In this document: positions 42,259 through 52,551 of the stretch, piece after piece | Position numbering within the stretch: the stretch's first letter is position 1 | How the letters are laid out: each line of letters opens with the position of its first letter | Origin: Dyella jiangningensis | GTDB lineage: Bacteria; Pseudomonadota; Gammaproteobacteria; Xanthomonadales; Rhodanobacteraceae | DNA: 64,000 nucleotides | NCBI GenBank assembly: GCA_000632805.1 | Contig: CP007444.1 | Span: forward strand, 2,778,772-2,842,771 | Direction of reading: 5' to 3' | Notes under the pieces: generated by a model | The model's input: the letters and a program-made list of their open reading frames with translations, nothing else | What the model was told of the DNA's origin: nothing | The model's database searches: none | Position numbers and translations under genes: made by a program

Positions 42259-43101
42259 CTACGCCCTGCGGCGTGCGGCATTTCGGGCGACACCGGCGAA
42301 AACGCCCAGCCCGAGTCCGGCCAGCAGGCCGATGCCGTAGGTCAGCACGGGATTGGGAAACGCCTGCCGCTCCGGCACGTAGACGGGCCACGGCAAGGAC
42401 GTCTCGTAGGTGAAATTGGCGCTCAGGCGCGTCGCCAGATCGCTCTGCTGCATTTGCAGGCTGCGGATGTCCTCGTTGCGGCTGGCCAGCAACACGCTGG
42501 CCAGGGAGGCGCCCTTGCCGCTCGCCTCGTCCTTGCTCGCCGCCTGCATCAACCGGTCGCGATCGGCGATCGCCATCTTCAGCTCTGCCTGCACTTCGTC
42601 GAGGCGGGTGCGTGCCAGCGACAGCGGCGTGGACTCCATGTCCCGGTGCACGGCGCGCAGGCGTTCGACCGTCGCCTCGGCAAGCTGGCGCGCCTGTGCC
42701 GGCGAGTCGCCACGCACATTCACGCGCACCATGGGCCCCGCATACGGCAGTGGTTCGAGCTTCATGCTCTTGCGATAGAGCTGCGCCGCGCGCGAATCGC
42801 GCGCCAGCCCGAGGCTGCCGGTGACGCCGTCCTGGAAGGCGGCGGTCTGCAGCCTTTCCAGCACGCGTGCGATCGGCTCCACCTTGGGATCCTGCCCCGG
42901 TGGCACCTGCCCCACCTGTCCGATCAGGATCCACGCCGACGCTTCCCATTGCCGGCGCACCAGATGCGCGAACGCATAAGTGCCCGCCAGCACCAGCAAC
43001 AGCACGGCCAGGCACCACTTCCATTCGCGCAGCAGTATCCGCCACATGTCGATCAGGTAGATCTCGTCTCTTTCCATGGTCGTCGGCTCTTTGAAGTTCA
43101 T
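42259..43101 (-). CDS. Wzz-type chain-length determinant
   Basis: A 280-residue inner membrane protein of the Wzz/polysaccharide co-polymerase family. N-terminal helix about 27-46, a long periplasmic coiled-coil region (residues about 110-240), and a C-terminal helix about 250-272 with a Pro-containing edge (FPNPVLTYGIGLLAG). It sets polymer length. The start overlaps the Wzy-like stop, and it is the last gene of the nine-gene sugar/flippase operon. Confidence 0.87.
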   Translation of the reverse strand: MNFKEPTTMERDEIYLIDMWRILLREWKWCLAVLLLVLAGTYAFAHLVRRQWEASAWILIGQVGQVPPGQDPKVEPIARVLERLQTAAFQDGVTGSLGLARDSRAAQLYRKSMKLEPLPYAGPMVRVNVRGDSPAQARQLAEATVERLRAVHRDMESTPLSLARTRLDEVQAELKMAIADRDRLMQAASKDEASGKGASLASVLLASRNEDIRSLQMQQSDLATRLSANFTYETSLPWPVYVPERQAFPNPVLTYGIGLLAGLGLGVFAGVARNAARRRA

Positions 43102-44240
43102 GTCGATATCCCGATGGCAGCGGTGGCTTCGCGACGGTTCGGCAGCAACACCACCAGTGCCTGCAGCAGCAGGCAGACGGCGATGAAACCGGCATTGGTC
43201 CAGGTGAATGCCTGCGGCGCGAACGGCGACATCAGGCAGACGTAGGACATGCGCAGGAAGATCAGCAGGCCGAACAGCGATACGCGCGGATACAGGCGCG
43301 AGACACTCCAGCGCAGCCATGCATACAGCGCGATCATCGAGGCGATGGCACCGACCGGACCCAACGCCAGCAGGAACGGCAGGAACTCCGAGCCCACGTT
43401 TATGTTCGACGCATCCAGCGGAATATCGGTGCCGGCCGTGGCCACCGAGCCCGCCATCGGCACGACCTGGTTGATGAGGAACGTGGCGTTGGCATAGTGC
43501 TTGGCTAGCAGCGACGCGAAGTTGTACGGCCCCGCGCTCGCATACAGCAGCAACCATCGGATGCCCGCCGGCATGGCCCGATAGTCATCACTGAACGGCA
43601 AGGTCACCGTTTCCAGCGTGCCGGATCGCAGCACGCCAAGCACGGAAAACACCGTGGCACCGACGATCGCCAGCACAAGCACCGTTTTCCAGGGCAACGG
43701 GCGCGACGCGTCCCTGCGGAAAACCATCACGAGGGCGGTCGAGAACAGCGCAGCGAAGATCCGGTTGCGGTCGATCACCAGCACGGGAAAGACCAGGCCG
43801 ATCAGCACCAGCGTGGTGCGCAGCCATTTGTTTCGCGTGCACAGCATGCCGATGGGCGGCAGCACCCAGCACATGTCGGAAATGTGGCGCACGTGATCGC
43901 GCCCGCCCTCCATGCGTGCATAGGACGACGGCGCGTCGAGCAACGGGATCGGGAACAGCGTGAGATCGAGCACGCAGAACACGATGATGAGGGCGGCGAA
44001 CGCGAGCGCCACGAAGGATTCGCGCGTACCGACATAACGATACGCCAGGAACGCGGCCGGCGACGGCAGGCGCAGCCCTGCCATCACGTCGAACGCCATG
44101 ATGGCGCCGGCGACCGTCATGAGCAGCACGATGCCTTCCATGTAGCCCGGCGGCAGGTCGTAGACGAACATCGTGAGCCCGCATGTCAGCAGCATGGGCA
44201 GGCAGAGATAGGCCGATGGCAATCGCAGCAAGGCCCTCAT
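43098..44240 (-). CDS. Wzy-like polysaccharide polymerase
   Basis: A 380-residue protein with about ten membrane helices and a large periplasmic loop (around residues 215-260), the usual form of O-antigen or exopolysaccharide polymerases. The loop and flanks contain SDDYRAMPAGIRWLLLYASAGPYNF. Low sequence conservation is normal for the family, so the call rests on topology and on position between a GT2 and a Wzz gene, with overlaps at both ends. Confidence 0.78.
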   Translation of the reverse strand: MRALLRLPSAYLCLPMLLTCGLTMFVYDLPPGYMEGIVLLMTVAGAIMAFDVMAGLRLPSPAAFLAYRYVGTRESFVALAFAALIIVFCVLDLTLFPIPLLDAPSSYARMEGGRDHVRHISDMCWVLPPIGMLCTRNKWLRTTLVLIGLVFPVLVIDRNRIFAALFSTALVMVFRRDASRPLPWKTVLVLAIVGATVFSVLGVLRSGTLETVTLPFSDDYRAMPAGIRWLLLYASAGPYNFASLLAKHYANATFLINQVVPMAGSVATAGTDIPLDASNINVGSEFLPFLLALGPVGAIASMIALYAWLRWSVSRLYPRVSLFGLLIFLRMSYVCLMSPFAPQAFTWTNAGFIAVCLLLQALVVLLPNRREATAAIGIST

Positions 44241-45166
44241 GCGCCCTCCGCCAGATGCAACGCCGTGCGCAACTTGATCCGTGAGGCCGCGACCAGCGAC
44301 AGGTACACCAGCATGTGGATGGCCACCGATGCGAACCGCCGCTGCAGGAACGCGATCTTCGCCCCGAGGTAATGCGACTGCGCCCTCAGCAAGGTGCGAT
44401 ACGGCTCCTGGAACAGGCACTCCCGTCGCATCGCCACGTTCTGCGCTTCGAGCAGGTTGAGAACCCTCGCCCTGCCGTCTCGCGTGCGGCTCAGGTTGGT
44501 GCCGTGGATGCGGTATGCGCAGACGTTCACGTCGATGAAGCCGATGGCGTCGTGAGCCGCCAGCCGCAGGAAGAAATCCCAGTCGTCGATGCGCAGGCTT
44601 TCGCTCCATCCCGCCACGGTCTCCAGCGCGCGCTTGCGCACCAGCGCCACCGGCCCGCCGATCGCCCATTGCGTGATGACCGCCAGGCGGATGCCTTCGT
44701 CCGATGCATAGAGGCGCTTGTCGGCACGATGCAGATCGCGCATGCCGCTCTCGTGCAGTTTGCGACCGTCCTGGTCGACCACCACCGAATCGCCGATCAC
44801 CGCCCACTTGCGCGCATGCGCCGACAGGTAGTCCACCATGGCCGCCAGTCCGCCGGGCAGCAGGTAGTCGTCGCTGGCGCCCAGGCGAAGGAACTCGCCC
44901 CGCGCACGCGCGGCCAGTTCGTTCAAGGTGGCCGCGATGCCGCGATTGTCGCGCTGCACGTATTCCACCGGAATCTCGTGCCGGTGCCGCGCTATCCACG
45001 CATCGATCCGCGCGGCGGTGCCATCCGTGGAGCCATCGTCGATGATGACGAGTTCCTTGGCCGGATACGGGTCCTCAAGCACGCTGTCCAGGCAACGCTC
45101 GATGAAGCGCTCGTGGTTGAACGCTGGAATGAGGATGGAAACCAGCGGCATCGCCGGCGCGCTCAT
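44237..45166 (-). CDS. GT2-family glycosyltransferase
   Basis: A 309-residue GT-A protein: VSILIPAFNHERFIERCLDSVL, ELVIIDDGSTDGT (nucleotide-sugar aspartates), and LRLGASDDYLLPGG, the DXD-type metal site. It adds a sugar to the lipid-linked repeat unit on the cytoplasmic side. Start ATG 45166 overlaps the flippase stop; longer frames are shadows of the flippase. Confidence 0.92.
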   Translation of the reverse strand: MSAPAMPLVSILIPAFNHERFIERCLDSVLEDPYPAKELVIIDDGSTDGTAARIDAWIARHRHEIPVEYVQRDNRGIAATLNELAARARGEFLRLGASDDYLLPGGLAAMVDYLSAHARKWAVIGDSVVVDQDGRKLHESGMRDLHRADKRLYASDEGIRLAVITQWAIGGPVALVRKRALETVAGWSESLRIDDWDFFLRLAAHDAIGFIDVNVCAYRIHGTNLSRTRDGRARVLNLLEAQNVAMRRECLFQEPYRTLLRAQSHYLGAKIAFLQRRFASVAIHMLVYLSLVAASRIKLRTALHLAEGA

Positions 45167-46433
45167 GGGTATTGCGGCGACCATTGCCCCAGCCCTCCCA
45201 GAAAACGACGCGCGACCCACGCGTTGAACAGGAAATACAGCGTGTAGTTGGTCGCGAAGGCGTACACCGCGCCAACCAGGCCGAAGGTCGCCGTGAACAG
45301 ATACACCAGCCCGAGGTAGCTGGCCGCGAACACGCACTCGGATACGACGAACAGCCGTGTCATCGCCTTCGCCAGCATCAGGTAGGACAGGACGAACGAC
45401 GCGATCTTGATCACGTCGCCCACCAGTTGCGGACCGTACAGAACATTGGCGGGCGCGAACCCCTCGCTGAAGAGCAGCACGGTCACCCAGCCACGCGCGA
45501 CGAAGATCGCAAGGGCGGCCAACGCCACCAGCGGCAGCAGGAAGCGGTAGGCATTGCGTATTTCCAGCGCGAGCAGCGCGCGATCGTCGATCGAGGCGAG
45601 CTTGGGCAGGTAATAGACGTTGATGGCCGTGGTGATGAACAGCAGGTAGGCGTCCGACACCTTGCTCACCGCCTGCCAGTAACCCACCTGCTCCCATCCG
45701 AACTGCGCGGCCAGGTGATCGCGCACCGCGATGTTCACCAACGGCGACAGCAAGGCGGCGGTGAGCGTCATCACCGAGAAGCCGGCAAGGCGCCCAATCA
45801 TCTCCCGGTCGAATCGCAGCCGCAGCATGCCGCGCTGGAAATACGGGCTGCGCCACCAGGCCGGCACGCCCACGGCCAACCACAACGTCTGTCCCAGCAC
45901 CAGCGCCAGCAGCGCGCCGTACAACTGCAACCAGTGCGACAGCCACGCTACCAACGCCACGTTGAGCACGGAGCCGGCGATCTGCACCAGCGCCAGGCGA
46001 CGCACGTCCATGAAGCCGTTGATCACCGCCAGCACATAGTTGGCCAGCGCGATACCCAGCTGCGCCACGGCAAGGATGCGGATGAGATCCGCGTAGCGTC
46101 CGTCGCCAAGCAGCCAGTGGGCCAAAGGCACGCTGAAGAGCAGCGTGACCACGCCCATCAGCAGCGACGCGCCAAGCGCGTACCACAGGGCCGCGCCGAG
46201 CAGGCGCTGCAGGCGCTGAGAGTCGTCGCGATACTCCGCCACGTACTTCACGATGCCCGCGCTGATGCCCCCGCCCGCGAGCACGGCGAGCAGCGACATC
46301 AGGCTCATGAACTGGCCCAGCCTGCCCACGCCTTCGGGCCCCGCGAACCACGCCACGAGCTTGATCACCACGAGACCGGCGAGCAGGCGTGCCGCAGTGG
46401 ATGCGGCGGTGTAGATGCTGGCGCGCATGAGGT

Positions 46434-46437
<4 letters not shown>
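45163..46437 (-). CDS. Wzx-type flippase
   Basis: A 424-residue MATE/PST-fold protein with about 12 helices, starting [24 protein letters not shown]. This pattern is seen in WzxE/O-antigen flippases. It moves the lipid-linked repeat unit across the inner membrane. It overlaps the aminotransferase upstream and the glycosyltransferase downstream, so the whole operon is translationally coupled. Confidence 0.9.
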
Positions 46438-47545
<1,108 letters not shown>

Positions 47546-47546
<1 letters not shown>

Positions 47547-48475
47547 CAGAGCGTCCACTCGTAGAAATCGTGCGCGATGCCGCGGGCGCCGAAGTACTCC
47601 TTCTGCGCGACCAGGCCGCCATTGAGCACCTGGCCCTCCTGCTCGGTGGAGATCCCGAACGAGAAATAGTGGCGCCCCGCATACCGGCCGATGAGTTCCG
47701 CCAGTAGCAGGCTGAGCGCATTCAGGCGCCGCCCTTCTTCCGACGCGGCGAGGTACTGGGTATGCACGACGCGACCGAAGTCGTAGACCACCGCACCAGC
47801 GAGCAACGCGTCTTCGCGTCGCGCCTCGTAAAGCACGATGTGTTCGGGAAAACGCGACTGCAGCAGACGCAATTCGTCCAGGCGATGGGTGGGCACCGCG
47901 TCATGCCTGCGCAGCACCTCGGTCAGCAGCACATGAAAGCTCGCCGGATCGGCGTTCGGCTGGATCCGTATGCCGGCGTCGCGCGCCTTGTTCACCGCGC
48001 GCCTGCGCTCGTCGGTGAAGCGAAAGGGTTCCCGCAGCGCAATTACCGATGCGATATCGCGTCGCCTCAGCCGAGCGCCGGACCGATGCAGCGCGTAGAG
48101 GTCTTCCTCGGCAGGAAAGCTGTGAAAGACGTGCGGCACCGCCTTGTAGATGAGTCTGTCGATGCCCTTCGATCGATAGAACCCGGCGATCTTCCCGAAC
48201 ACCTCCAACGTCGACTCCGCGCGCAACGCGCTGGTGGAGATCAGCCCGCCATAGGTGAGCCCGCCGTGGCTCGCCACTGTGCTGCCCTGCATGTTGGCGG
48301 GCAGCACGGCTACCGGCACGCCGTTGCGTTCGACGATGAGCGAACAGTCGACGAACCGATCCGCGTGGTAGTCCATGTATCCGCGCCGGTGCAGCAGCAC
48401 GCCATTCCTCGACTCGGCAATTACCGTGTCCCAGGCATCCGCATCCTTGGCCTCGTAGGGCCTAACCGTGAGCAT
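47546..48475 (-). CDS. FemAB/GNAT-like acyltransferase
   Basis: A 309-residue protein of the FemAB/BioF2-like GNAT fold: [44 protein letters not shown], and [29 protein letters not shown] at the C-terminus. Such enzymes transfer amino-acyl or acyl groups and occur in exopolysaccharide operons. Start 48475 gives a 14-bp overlap with the glycosidase-like gene; an in-frame ATG at 48487 is possible but has no ribosome site. Confidence 0.78.
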
Positions 48476-49415
48476 GGAAGCCACCATTGCGCCGCGGCAA
48501 CGCAGCTTCGGCCAGGCCGAAACCGTCCACGCCCATGTCGTTGCCGTTGTAGAACATCAACAGTTTGTCGCGCTGGCGGATCAGCGAGGGATAGCAAATG
48601 ACCCGCGAATCCCATCCGCTGGACGACAGCGAGAGGCCCAACGCTTCGTCGTGGCGCTCCCAGTGGATGCCGTCGGCGCTGTAGGCAAGCCCGGGGAAGT
48701 ATTCGCCCGTGATGTTGCCTCGCGTGAAATACATGGCGTAACCGTCGCCCCAGCGGTAAACACGCGGACGGCCGATACGGTATTCGTTGCCGCGCGGCTG
48801 CAGGCACACATGGTCTTCGCGCGGTATGGCCGCCAGGTCGTCCGTCGCCACGCAGCGAATGTGGTATCGCGGAAACGGACGTCCGTCGATCACTTCCCAG
48901 TCGTCGCCCACCGCGTACCACAGCCGCCAGCGATCGCCTTCGCGCAGCACCGAATGCACGGCGCCGATGGTGCTGCGCCCGGGCGCGCGATCCAGTATCG
49001 GCGTTTCCTGGATGCGTTCGAAGCGTTCGCCGCCATCGCGCGAAATCGCCAACCCGGTGAAGGCGAGGAACTTGGCCCGCGCCACGCGCTGGAAGCCCAC
49101 GTAGAACATGTACAGGCCATCGGATGTATCCACGAAGTCGCCCAGGATCATGCCGCTGTCGTCGAAGCATCCACCCCGGCCGACATCCAGCACCGGCTCG
49201 CCGCTGATGCGCACGATCGACGAGGGATCGTCGGCCAGCACGTCCACGTAGCCGATCCGGCTGACGCCATCCTCGTCGCGAAAGCCCGCGTAGACGCGGA
49301 TGAGGTCATCGTCGATGCGCCACGGCGTGGGGGTCAGCGCCGAATGCGCCATCCAGCCACCCACGCCCTGATGGGCGGTGCCGAAAACCAGCCCCTTTTT
49401 GGTCCAGTCGAACAT
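48462..49415 (-). CDS. five-bladed beta-propeller glycosidase-like protein
   Basis: A 317-residue protein matching the GH43/GH32-like fold found in sugar operons. Blade motifs DDDLIRVYAGFRDEDGVSRIGYVDV, SDGLYMFYVGFQRV, GDRWRLWYAVGDDWE and GDGYAMYFTRGN recur. No signal peptide is visible, so it is cytoplasmic. In these operons its role is often unknown; it may act on a repeat unit or be a lectin. The start at 49415 follows GAGG. Confidence 0.75.
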   Translation of the reverse strand: MFDWTKKGLVFGTAHQGVGGWMAHSALTPTPWRIDDDLIRVYAGFRDEDGVSRIGYVDVLADDPSSIVRISGEPVLDVGRGGCFDDSGMILGDFVDTSDGLYMFYVGFQRVARAKFLAFTGLAISRDGGERFERIQETPILDRAPGRSTIGAVHSVLREGDRWRLWYAVGDDWEVIDGRPFPRYHIRCVATDDLAAIPREDHVCLQPRGNEYRIGRPRVYRWGDGYAMYFTRGNITGEYFPGLAYSADGIHWERHDEALGLSLSSSGWDSRVICYPSLIRQRDKLLMFYNGNDMGVDGFGLAEAALPRRNGGFHAHG

Positions 49416-49420
49416 GGGCG

Positions 49421-50107
49421 TCAAAGCCTCACGTCGAGGCTGGAGCGATCGGGCACCGCGCGCGCGGGCGAACCCACATAGACCCGCCCCGCCTCCGTAT
49501 CGCGAGTGACCAGCGCACCGGAGCCGATCACGTTGTCCTGTGCGACCTTCACGTGATCGTTGAAGGTGGTGTTGACGCCGATGAAGCTGCTTTCGCCGAT
49601 GTCGCAGTAGCCCGAGATCACCGCGTGCGAGGCGACGAATACGTTGTCCCGGATCACCGTGCGGTGGCCCACGTGGTTGCCGCTCCACAGGATGCAGTTG
49701 TTGCCGATGCGCACGAACGGCTGGATGACGTTGTTCTCGAAGATGAAGCTGTTCTCGCCGATCTCCGCGTTGCGCCATACGAAAGCGCGCGAGCTGACGT
49801 AGGTCGCGAAGCGGTATCCCCTCGCCTTGGCATCCAGGTAGAAGCGCGTGCGCAGTCGGTTGAGCTGGCTGGAGGGAATGGCCACGAATACGTCGTAGTC
49901 GGACGGCGGGTAATGCGTTTCCAGTTCCTCATAGGGAACCACGGGCCGGTCGGCCAGCGTGGGCTCCCGCAGGTATTCGCGCTCGACGCTGAAGGCGGCC
50001 ACGTCGTAGTCGCTGTCGTGCTGGAAGTATTCGCAGGCAATCAACGCAAGCTCACCCGCCCCGATGAGCACCAGTGGCTTGGCGTGGCGCTGATCAGGTG
50101 TCGCCAT
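49421..50107 (-). CDS. PglD-type sugar O/N-acetyltransferase
   Basis: A 228-residue protein. An N-terminal Rossmann-like UDP/dTDP-sugar domain (PLVLIGAGELALIACEYF) is followed by a left-handed beta-helix with hexapeptide repeats (ENSFIFENNVIQPFVRIGNN; GESSFIGVNTTFNDHVKVAQDN; ALVTRDTEAGRVYVGSPAR). It should acetylate the amino sugar made by the DegT enzyme. It begins 2 bp after the QdtA-like stop. Confidence 0.87.
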   Translation of the reverse strand: MATPDQRHAKPLVLIGAGELALIACEYFQHDSDYDVAAFSVEREYLREPTLADRPVVPYEELETHYPPSDYDVFVAIPSSQLNRLRTRFYLDAKARGYRFATYVSSRAFVWRNAEIGENSFIFENNVIQPFVRIGNNCILWSGNHVGHRTVIRDNVFVASHAVISGYCDIGESSFIGVNTTFNDHVKVAQDNVIGSGALVTRDTEAGRVYVGSPARAVPDRSSLDVRL

Positions 50108-50109
50108 CG

Positions 50110-50547
50110 TCAGCGCTGCCCCGAGCATGCTGCCATGTCGCCCAGGTAGGCGGTGCCAACCTCCTGCAGGAACAGGGCGTAGTCGGTGATGTAATCCGCC
50201 GGATCGTACAGCTGGTCAGCCAACACCATCAGCACGCAATCCTCGGTGAAGTCGTACATCTCGCGCCACACCATGCGACGCAACAGCAAGCCTTGCGACG
50301 GATCGTTGAGCACGACTTCGCACGGCCCCCTGCCGTCGTCGATCAGGAAGGTGACCGAACCACGCACCGTCACCGCGAGCTGGTTGAGGTTGCGATGGGC
50401 GTGCATGCCACGATGCACGCCGCACTTGGTGGAGAACAGGTAATACACGCGCCGGATCTCGAACGGCACGTTGAGGTCCTGCTCCAACGAAATGAGCATG
50501 CCGCGGTCATCGCCATGCTGCTGCAACTGGATTCGTTCGATTTCCAT
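50110..50547 (-). CDS. cupin-fold dTDP-sugar isomerase (FdtA/QdtA-like)
   Basis: A 145-residue WxcM-C/FdtA-type cupin: FEIRRVYYLFSTKCGVHRGMHAHRNLNQLAV gives the histidine cluster (HRGMHAH), and LDDGRGPCEVVLNDPSQGLLLRRMVWREMYDF the second half. It should convert dTDP-4-keto-6-deoxyglucose to the 3-keto sugar for the aminotransferase in this operon. It is the first gene of the nine-gene operon, 43 bp after promoter motif site D. Confidence 0.9.
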   Translation of the reverse strand: MEIERIQLQQHGDDRGMLISLEQDLNVPFEIRRVYYLFSTKCGVHRGMHAHRNLNQLAVTVRGSVTFLIDDGRGPCEVVLNDPSQGLLLRRMVWREMYDFTEDCVLMVLADQLYDPADYITDYALFLQEVGTAYLGDMAACSGQR

Positions 50548-50589
50548 GTCCGTGGCCAGGGCGAGAACGTTCGAGGGCGATGCTGTTAG

Positions 50590-50618
50590 CTGAGTGCCGC
50601 GTGACTTGCGAAAGGTTG
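50590..50618 (-). promoter_or_regulatory. ECF-type promoter motif, site D (sugar/flippase operon)
   Basis: Minus-strand CAACC (first A at 50617) and GGCACTCAG (C at 50596), 21 bp apart. It points at the FdtA/QdtA-like gene. Its last base is G where most other copies have C. It faces away from site E about 85 bp away. Confidence 0.75.
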
Positions 50619-50700
50619 CGCTCGCACGAGCGGGGCGCTGCTTGTGCGTATTCGCTTGGCATCAGTGGGTGTCTTGGTCGAACATGCCTCGCGGCGCACG

Positions 50701-50729
50701 CAACCTTTCGCCACCCTCGCGGCACTCAC
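50701..50729 (+). promoter_or_regulatory. ECF-type promoter motif, site E
   Basis: Plus-strand CAACC (first A at 50702) and GGCACTCAC (C at 50723), 21 bp apart, pointing at a short ORF (50752) and then the outer membrane protein gene. Sites D and E form a divergent pair and a long imperfect inverted repeat. Confidence 0.75.
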
Positions 50730-50751
50730 CGGAAAACAGCGTCCCACTGCA

Positions 50752-50855
50752 TGAGCATTTCCGATAAAGCGATGCGAGGATCAGCGAACGAAACGCATCG
50801 GTGGGCACGTCGCTCCGGCGGTGGGCACATCGCGCTGCTCAAGGATGGCGGATGA
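50752..50855 (+). CDS. candidate short peptide gene (34 residues)
   Basis: An ORF starting MSISDKAMRGSANETH and ending HIALLKDGG begins 22 bp after the -10-like box of site E. It has a basic middle and a Gly-rich end. No clear ribosome site is seen, and part of the ORF lies over a local direct repeat (GGTGGGCAC-TCGC, twice near 50800-50830). It could be a real small peptide or chance. I report it because the island has modifying enzymes and an exporter but no obvious peptide substrate. Confidence 0.25.
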
Positions 50856-51102
50856 TCCAAACAGCTGGACCTGCTGCTTCGCACCGGCATCTTTCGTGGA
50901 ATGCGCACCTCGGGGCGTCCGCCCGTATAAAATCCGAAGGGGCTTCAGACCGGGGAGCGGCGCATGCGCCGAAAGCATCGTGCAGGTCGTGTGGCGGCCG
51001 GATGCGCACGTGGCCTTGACGGGATCCGCGAGCGCCGGCACCCGGTTTACGCTCAGGCCGGCGGGTGTTCGCCGTGGCATCGCCGGCAGGCCTGAGCAAC
51101 CC
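50856..51102. other. leader region before the outer membrane protein gene
   Basis: No clear gene. A TATAAAAT at about 50926-50933 could be a vegetative -10 box. Plus-strand frames run into the outer membrane protein, so its start might lie further left than annotated. Confidence 0.35.
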
Positions 51103-51897
51103 GTGGCCGCGCCATGCCCCTTGCACGCAACCCTGCCCTGCCTTCCATGGCGCAGGGGCAACGACGGCGCCGCGCATCGTCCCTGGTATTTTCTTGCGTT
51201 ATGCCTGAGCTGCCTGCCTTTGGCCGTCCACGCGCAGTCGTCGAGCGTGAGCGGCACCGTGGCGCTGAGTTCACAGCTGGTGGATCGCGGCCAGGCCGTG
51301 ACGCCGCAAACGCCGGTGCTGCAGGGTGCCCTGTCGTGGTCCTTTGCGAAAGGCTGGTCGCTGGGGGCATCGGCCAGCGTGGAGGCACGAAAGCCGGACC
51401 GCTTCGCCGAAGCGCTCGCCCAGATCGCCCGTTCGTGGTCACTGTCGCCGGACTGGCAAATGCAGGCCAACCTCGTCTACTACGACTACCCCGGCAATCC
51501 ACAGGCGCACAGCTTCGACCGCACCGAGGCCGGGCTGGGCTGGATCTACCGGGACGTGCTCACTCTGGGCGTCGCCGCCATCTACCCCGTGGGCAAGACC
51601 GACCACCACCTCTATGGCGCCGCCGACATCGGCTTCCATTGGCCGCTGCCCCGGCATTTTTCGCTCTCCGCCGGGCTCGGTATCACCCAGACCACCTATT
51701 CCTACTACGCGTACTATAGGCACACGCGCTACGACTACGACCGCCGGGACACTTACAGCTATGGCCATGCCGGCCTGCTCTGGAACAACGGCCCCTGGCG
51801 GCTGGAGGTGGACCGCGTGGCGACTTCCGGGCTTCCGCACCGGATGGGCTATCCGGATACGGCCCCGTGGGTGGCTACGATCTCATGGTCGTTTTGA
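51103..51897 (+). CDS. TorF-like putative outer membrane porin
   Basis: A 264-residue exported protein. After a signal segment (FLALCLSCLPLAVHAQ) come short amphipathic strands: SGTVALSSQLVDRGQAVTP, LQGALSWSFAKGWSLGASAS, GLGWIYRDVLTLGVAAIYP, and a final IS-WSF barrel end. It resembles the TorF/TIGR02001 family of small outer membrane proteins. No ATG precedes the signal peptide in frame; GTG 51103 is the best start but leaves a long N-terminal region. Promoter site E lies about 370 bp upstream and the ECF gene about 70 bp downstream. Confidence 0.7.
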   Translation: MAAPCPLHATLPCLPWRRGNDGAAHRPWYFLALCLSCLPLAVHAQSSSVSGTVALSSQLVDRGQAVTPQTPVLQGALSWSFAKGWSLGASASVEARKPDRFAEALAQIARSWSLSPDWQMQANLVYYDYPGNPQAHSFDRTEAGLGWIYRDVLTLGVAAIYPVGKTDHHLYGAADIGFHWPLPRHFSLSAGLGITQTTYSYYAYYRHTRYDYDRRDTYSYGHAGLLWNNGPWRLEVDRVATSGLPHRMGYPDTAPWVATISWSF

Positions 51898-51907
51898 CCC
51901 TGCGGCA

Positions 51908-51936
51908 CAACCTTTTGGCGCTGGCGGGGCACTCAC
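51908..51936 (+). promoter_or_regulatory. ECF-type promoter motif, site F (sigma factor gene)
   Basis: CAACC (first A at 51909) and GGCACTCAC (C at 51930), 21 bp apart, ending 30 bp before the ECF sigma start codon. This is the position expected of an autoregulated ECF promoter. Confidence 0.8.
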
Positions 51937-51966
51937 GCGGCAACCCACCATCGTTTTGAGACGGCC

Positions 51967-52551
51967 ATGAACGAAGCCGACATCGATGCAGACGCGACCG
52001 ACCGCATGCTGCTTCAACGCATGTCGGCCGGCGATCGTGCCGCATTGGCTGTGCTGTATCGCAGCTACCACGGTCGCCTTTGCCGCTTCCTCTCGCGACT
52101 GACGCGGCGTCCCGACGTCATCGAGGAAGTCATCAACGACTGCTTCTGGATCGCGTGGCAGAAGGCGGGCACCTTCCACGGCGACTCGCGCGTCTCCACC
52201 TGGATCATCGGCATCGCCTACCGCTGCGGCCTCAAGGCGCTTCGCCAGCATGGCGATGAACCGGTGGAAGAAGACATGCAGTCGGAGGACCGCTTTCCTG
52301 CCCACTGTCCCGACGAAGACCGGGAGCTGCGCGACTGGCTGGCGAAAGGGCTCAGCCGGCTCTCCGCCGACCAGCGCGTCGTGGTCGAGCTGGTGTATGG
52401 CCTGGGCCATACGCTCGACGATGTGGCGGTCATCATGCAGTGCCCGGTAGGCACCGTGAAGGCGCGCCTGTTTCATGCGCGGGTCAAGCTGCGCAACACC
52501 CTGCCGGCGCTTGCGGGAGAACCGCCCATTCGCAAAGAGAGCATGTCATGA
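51967..52551 (+). CDS. ECF-type RNA polymerase sigma factor
   Basis: A 194-residue sigma-70 family protein. Region 2 spans about 22-90 (AVLYRSYHGRLCRFLSRL; EEVINDCFWIAWQKAGTFHG; VSTWIIGIAYRCGLKALR) and region 4 about 128-180 (LSADQRVVVELVYGLGHTLDDVAVIMQCPVGTVKARLFHARVKL). Its stop overlaps the start of a zinc-finger anti-sigma gene. It is preceded by motif site F. I infer that it recognises CAACC/GGCACTCA and drives the whole glycan island. Confidence 0.93.
   Translation: MNEADIDADATDRMLLQRMSAGDRAALAVLYRSYHGRLCRFLSRLTRRPDVIEEVINDCFWIAWQKAGTFHGDSRVSTWIIGIAYRCGLKALRQHGDEPVEEDMQSEDRFPAHCPDEDRELRDWLAKGLSRLSADQRVVVELVYGLGHTLDDVAVIMQCPVGTVKARLFHARVKLRNTLPALAGEPPIRKESMS

Noticed and set aside
44237..46351. 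704-residue frame for the GT2 gene.
   Set aside because: The N-terminal part is an arginine/alanine-rich shadow of the flippase; the GT2 domain begins at 45166 with an ATGA overlap.
50701..50729. Reading the repeated motif as a sigma54 promoter because of GGCAC.
   Set aside because: The downstream GC element at the fixed sigma54 distance is absent, while AACC at 21 bp upstream is present in all six copies; a nearby ECF gene explains it better.
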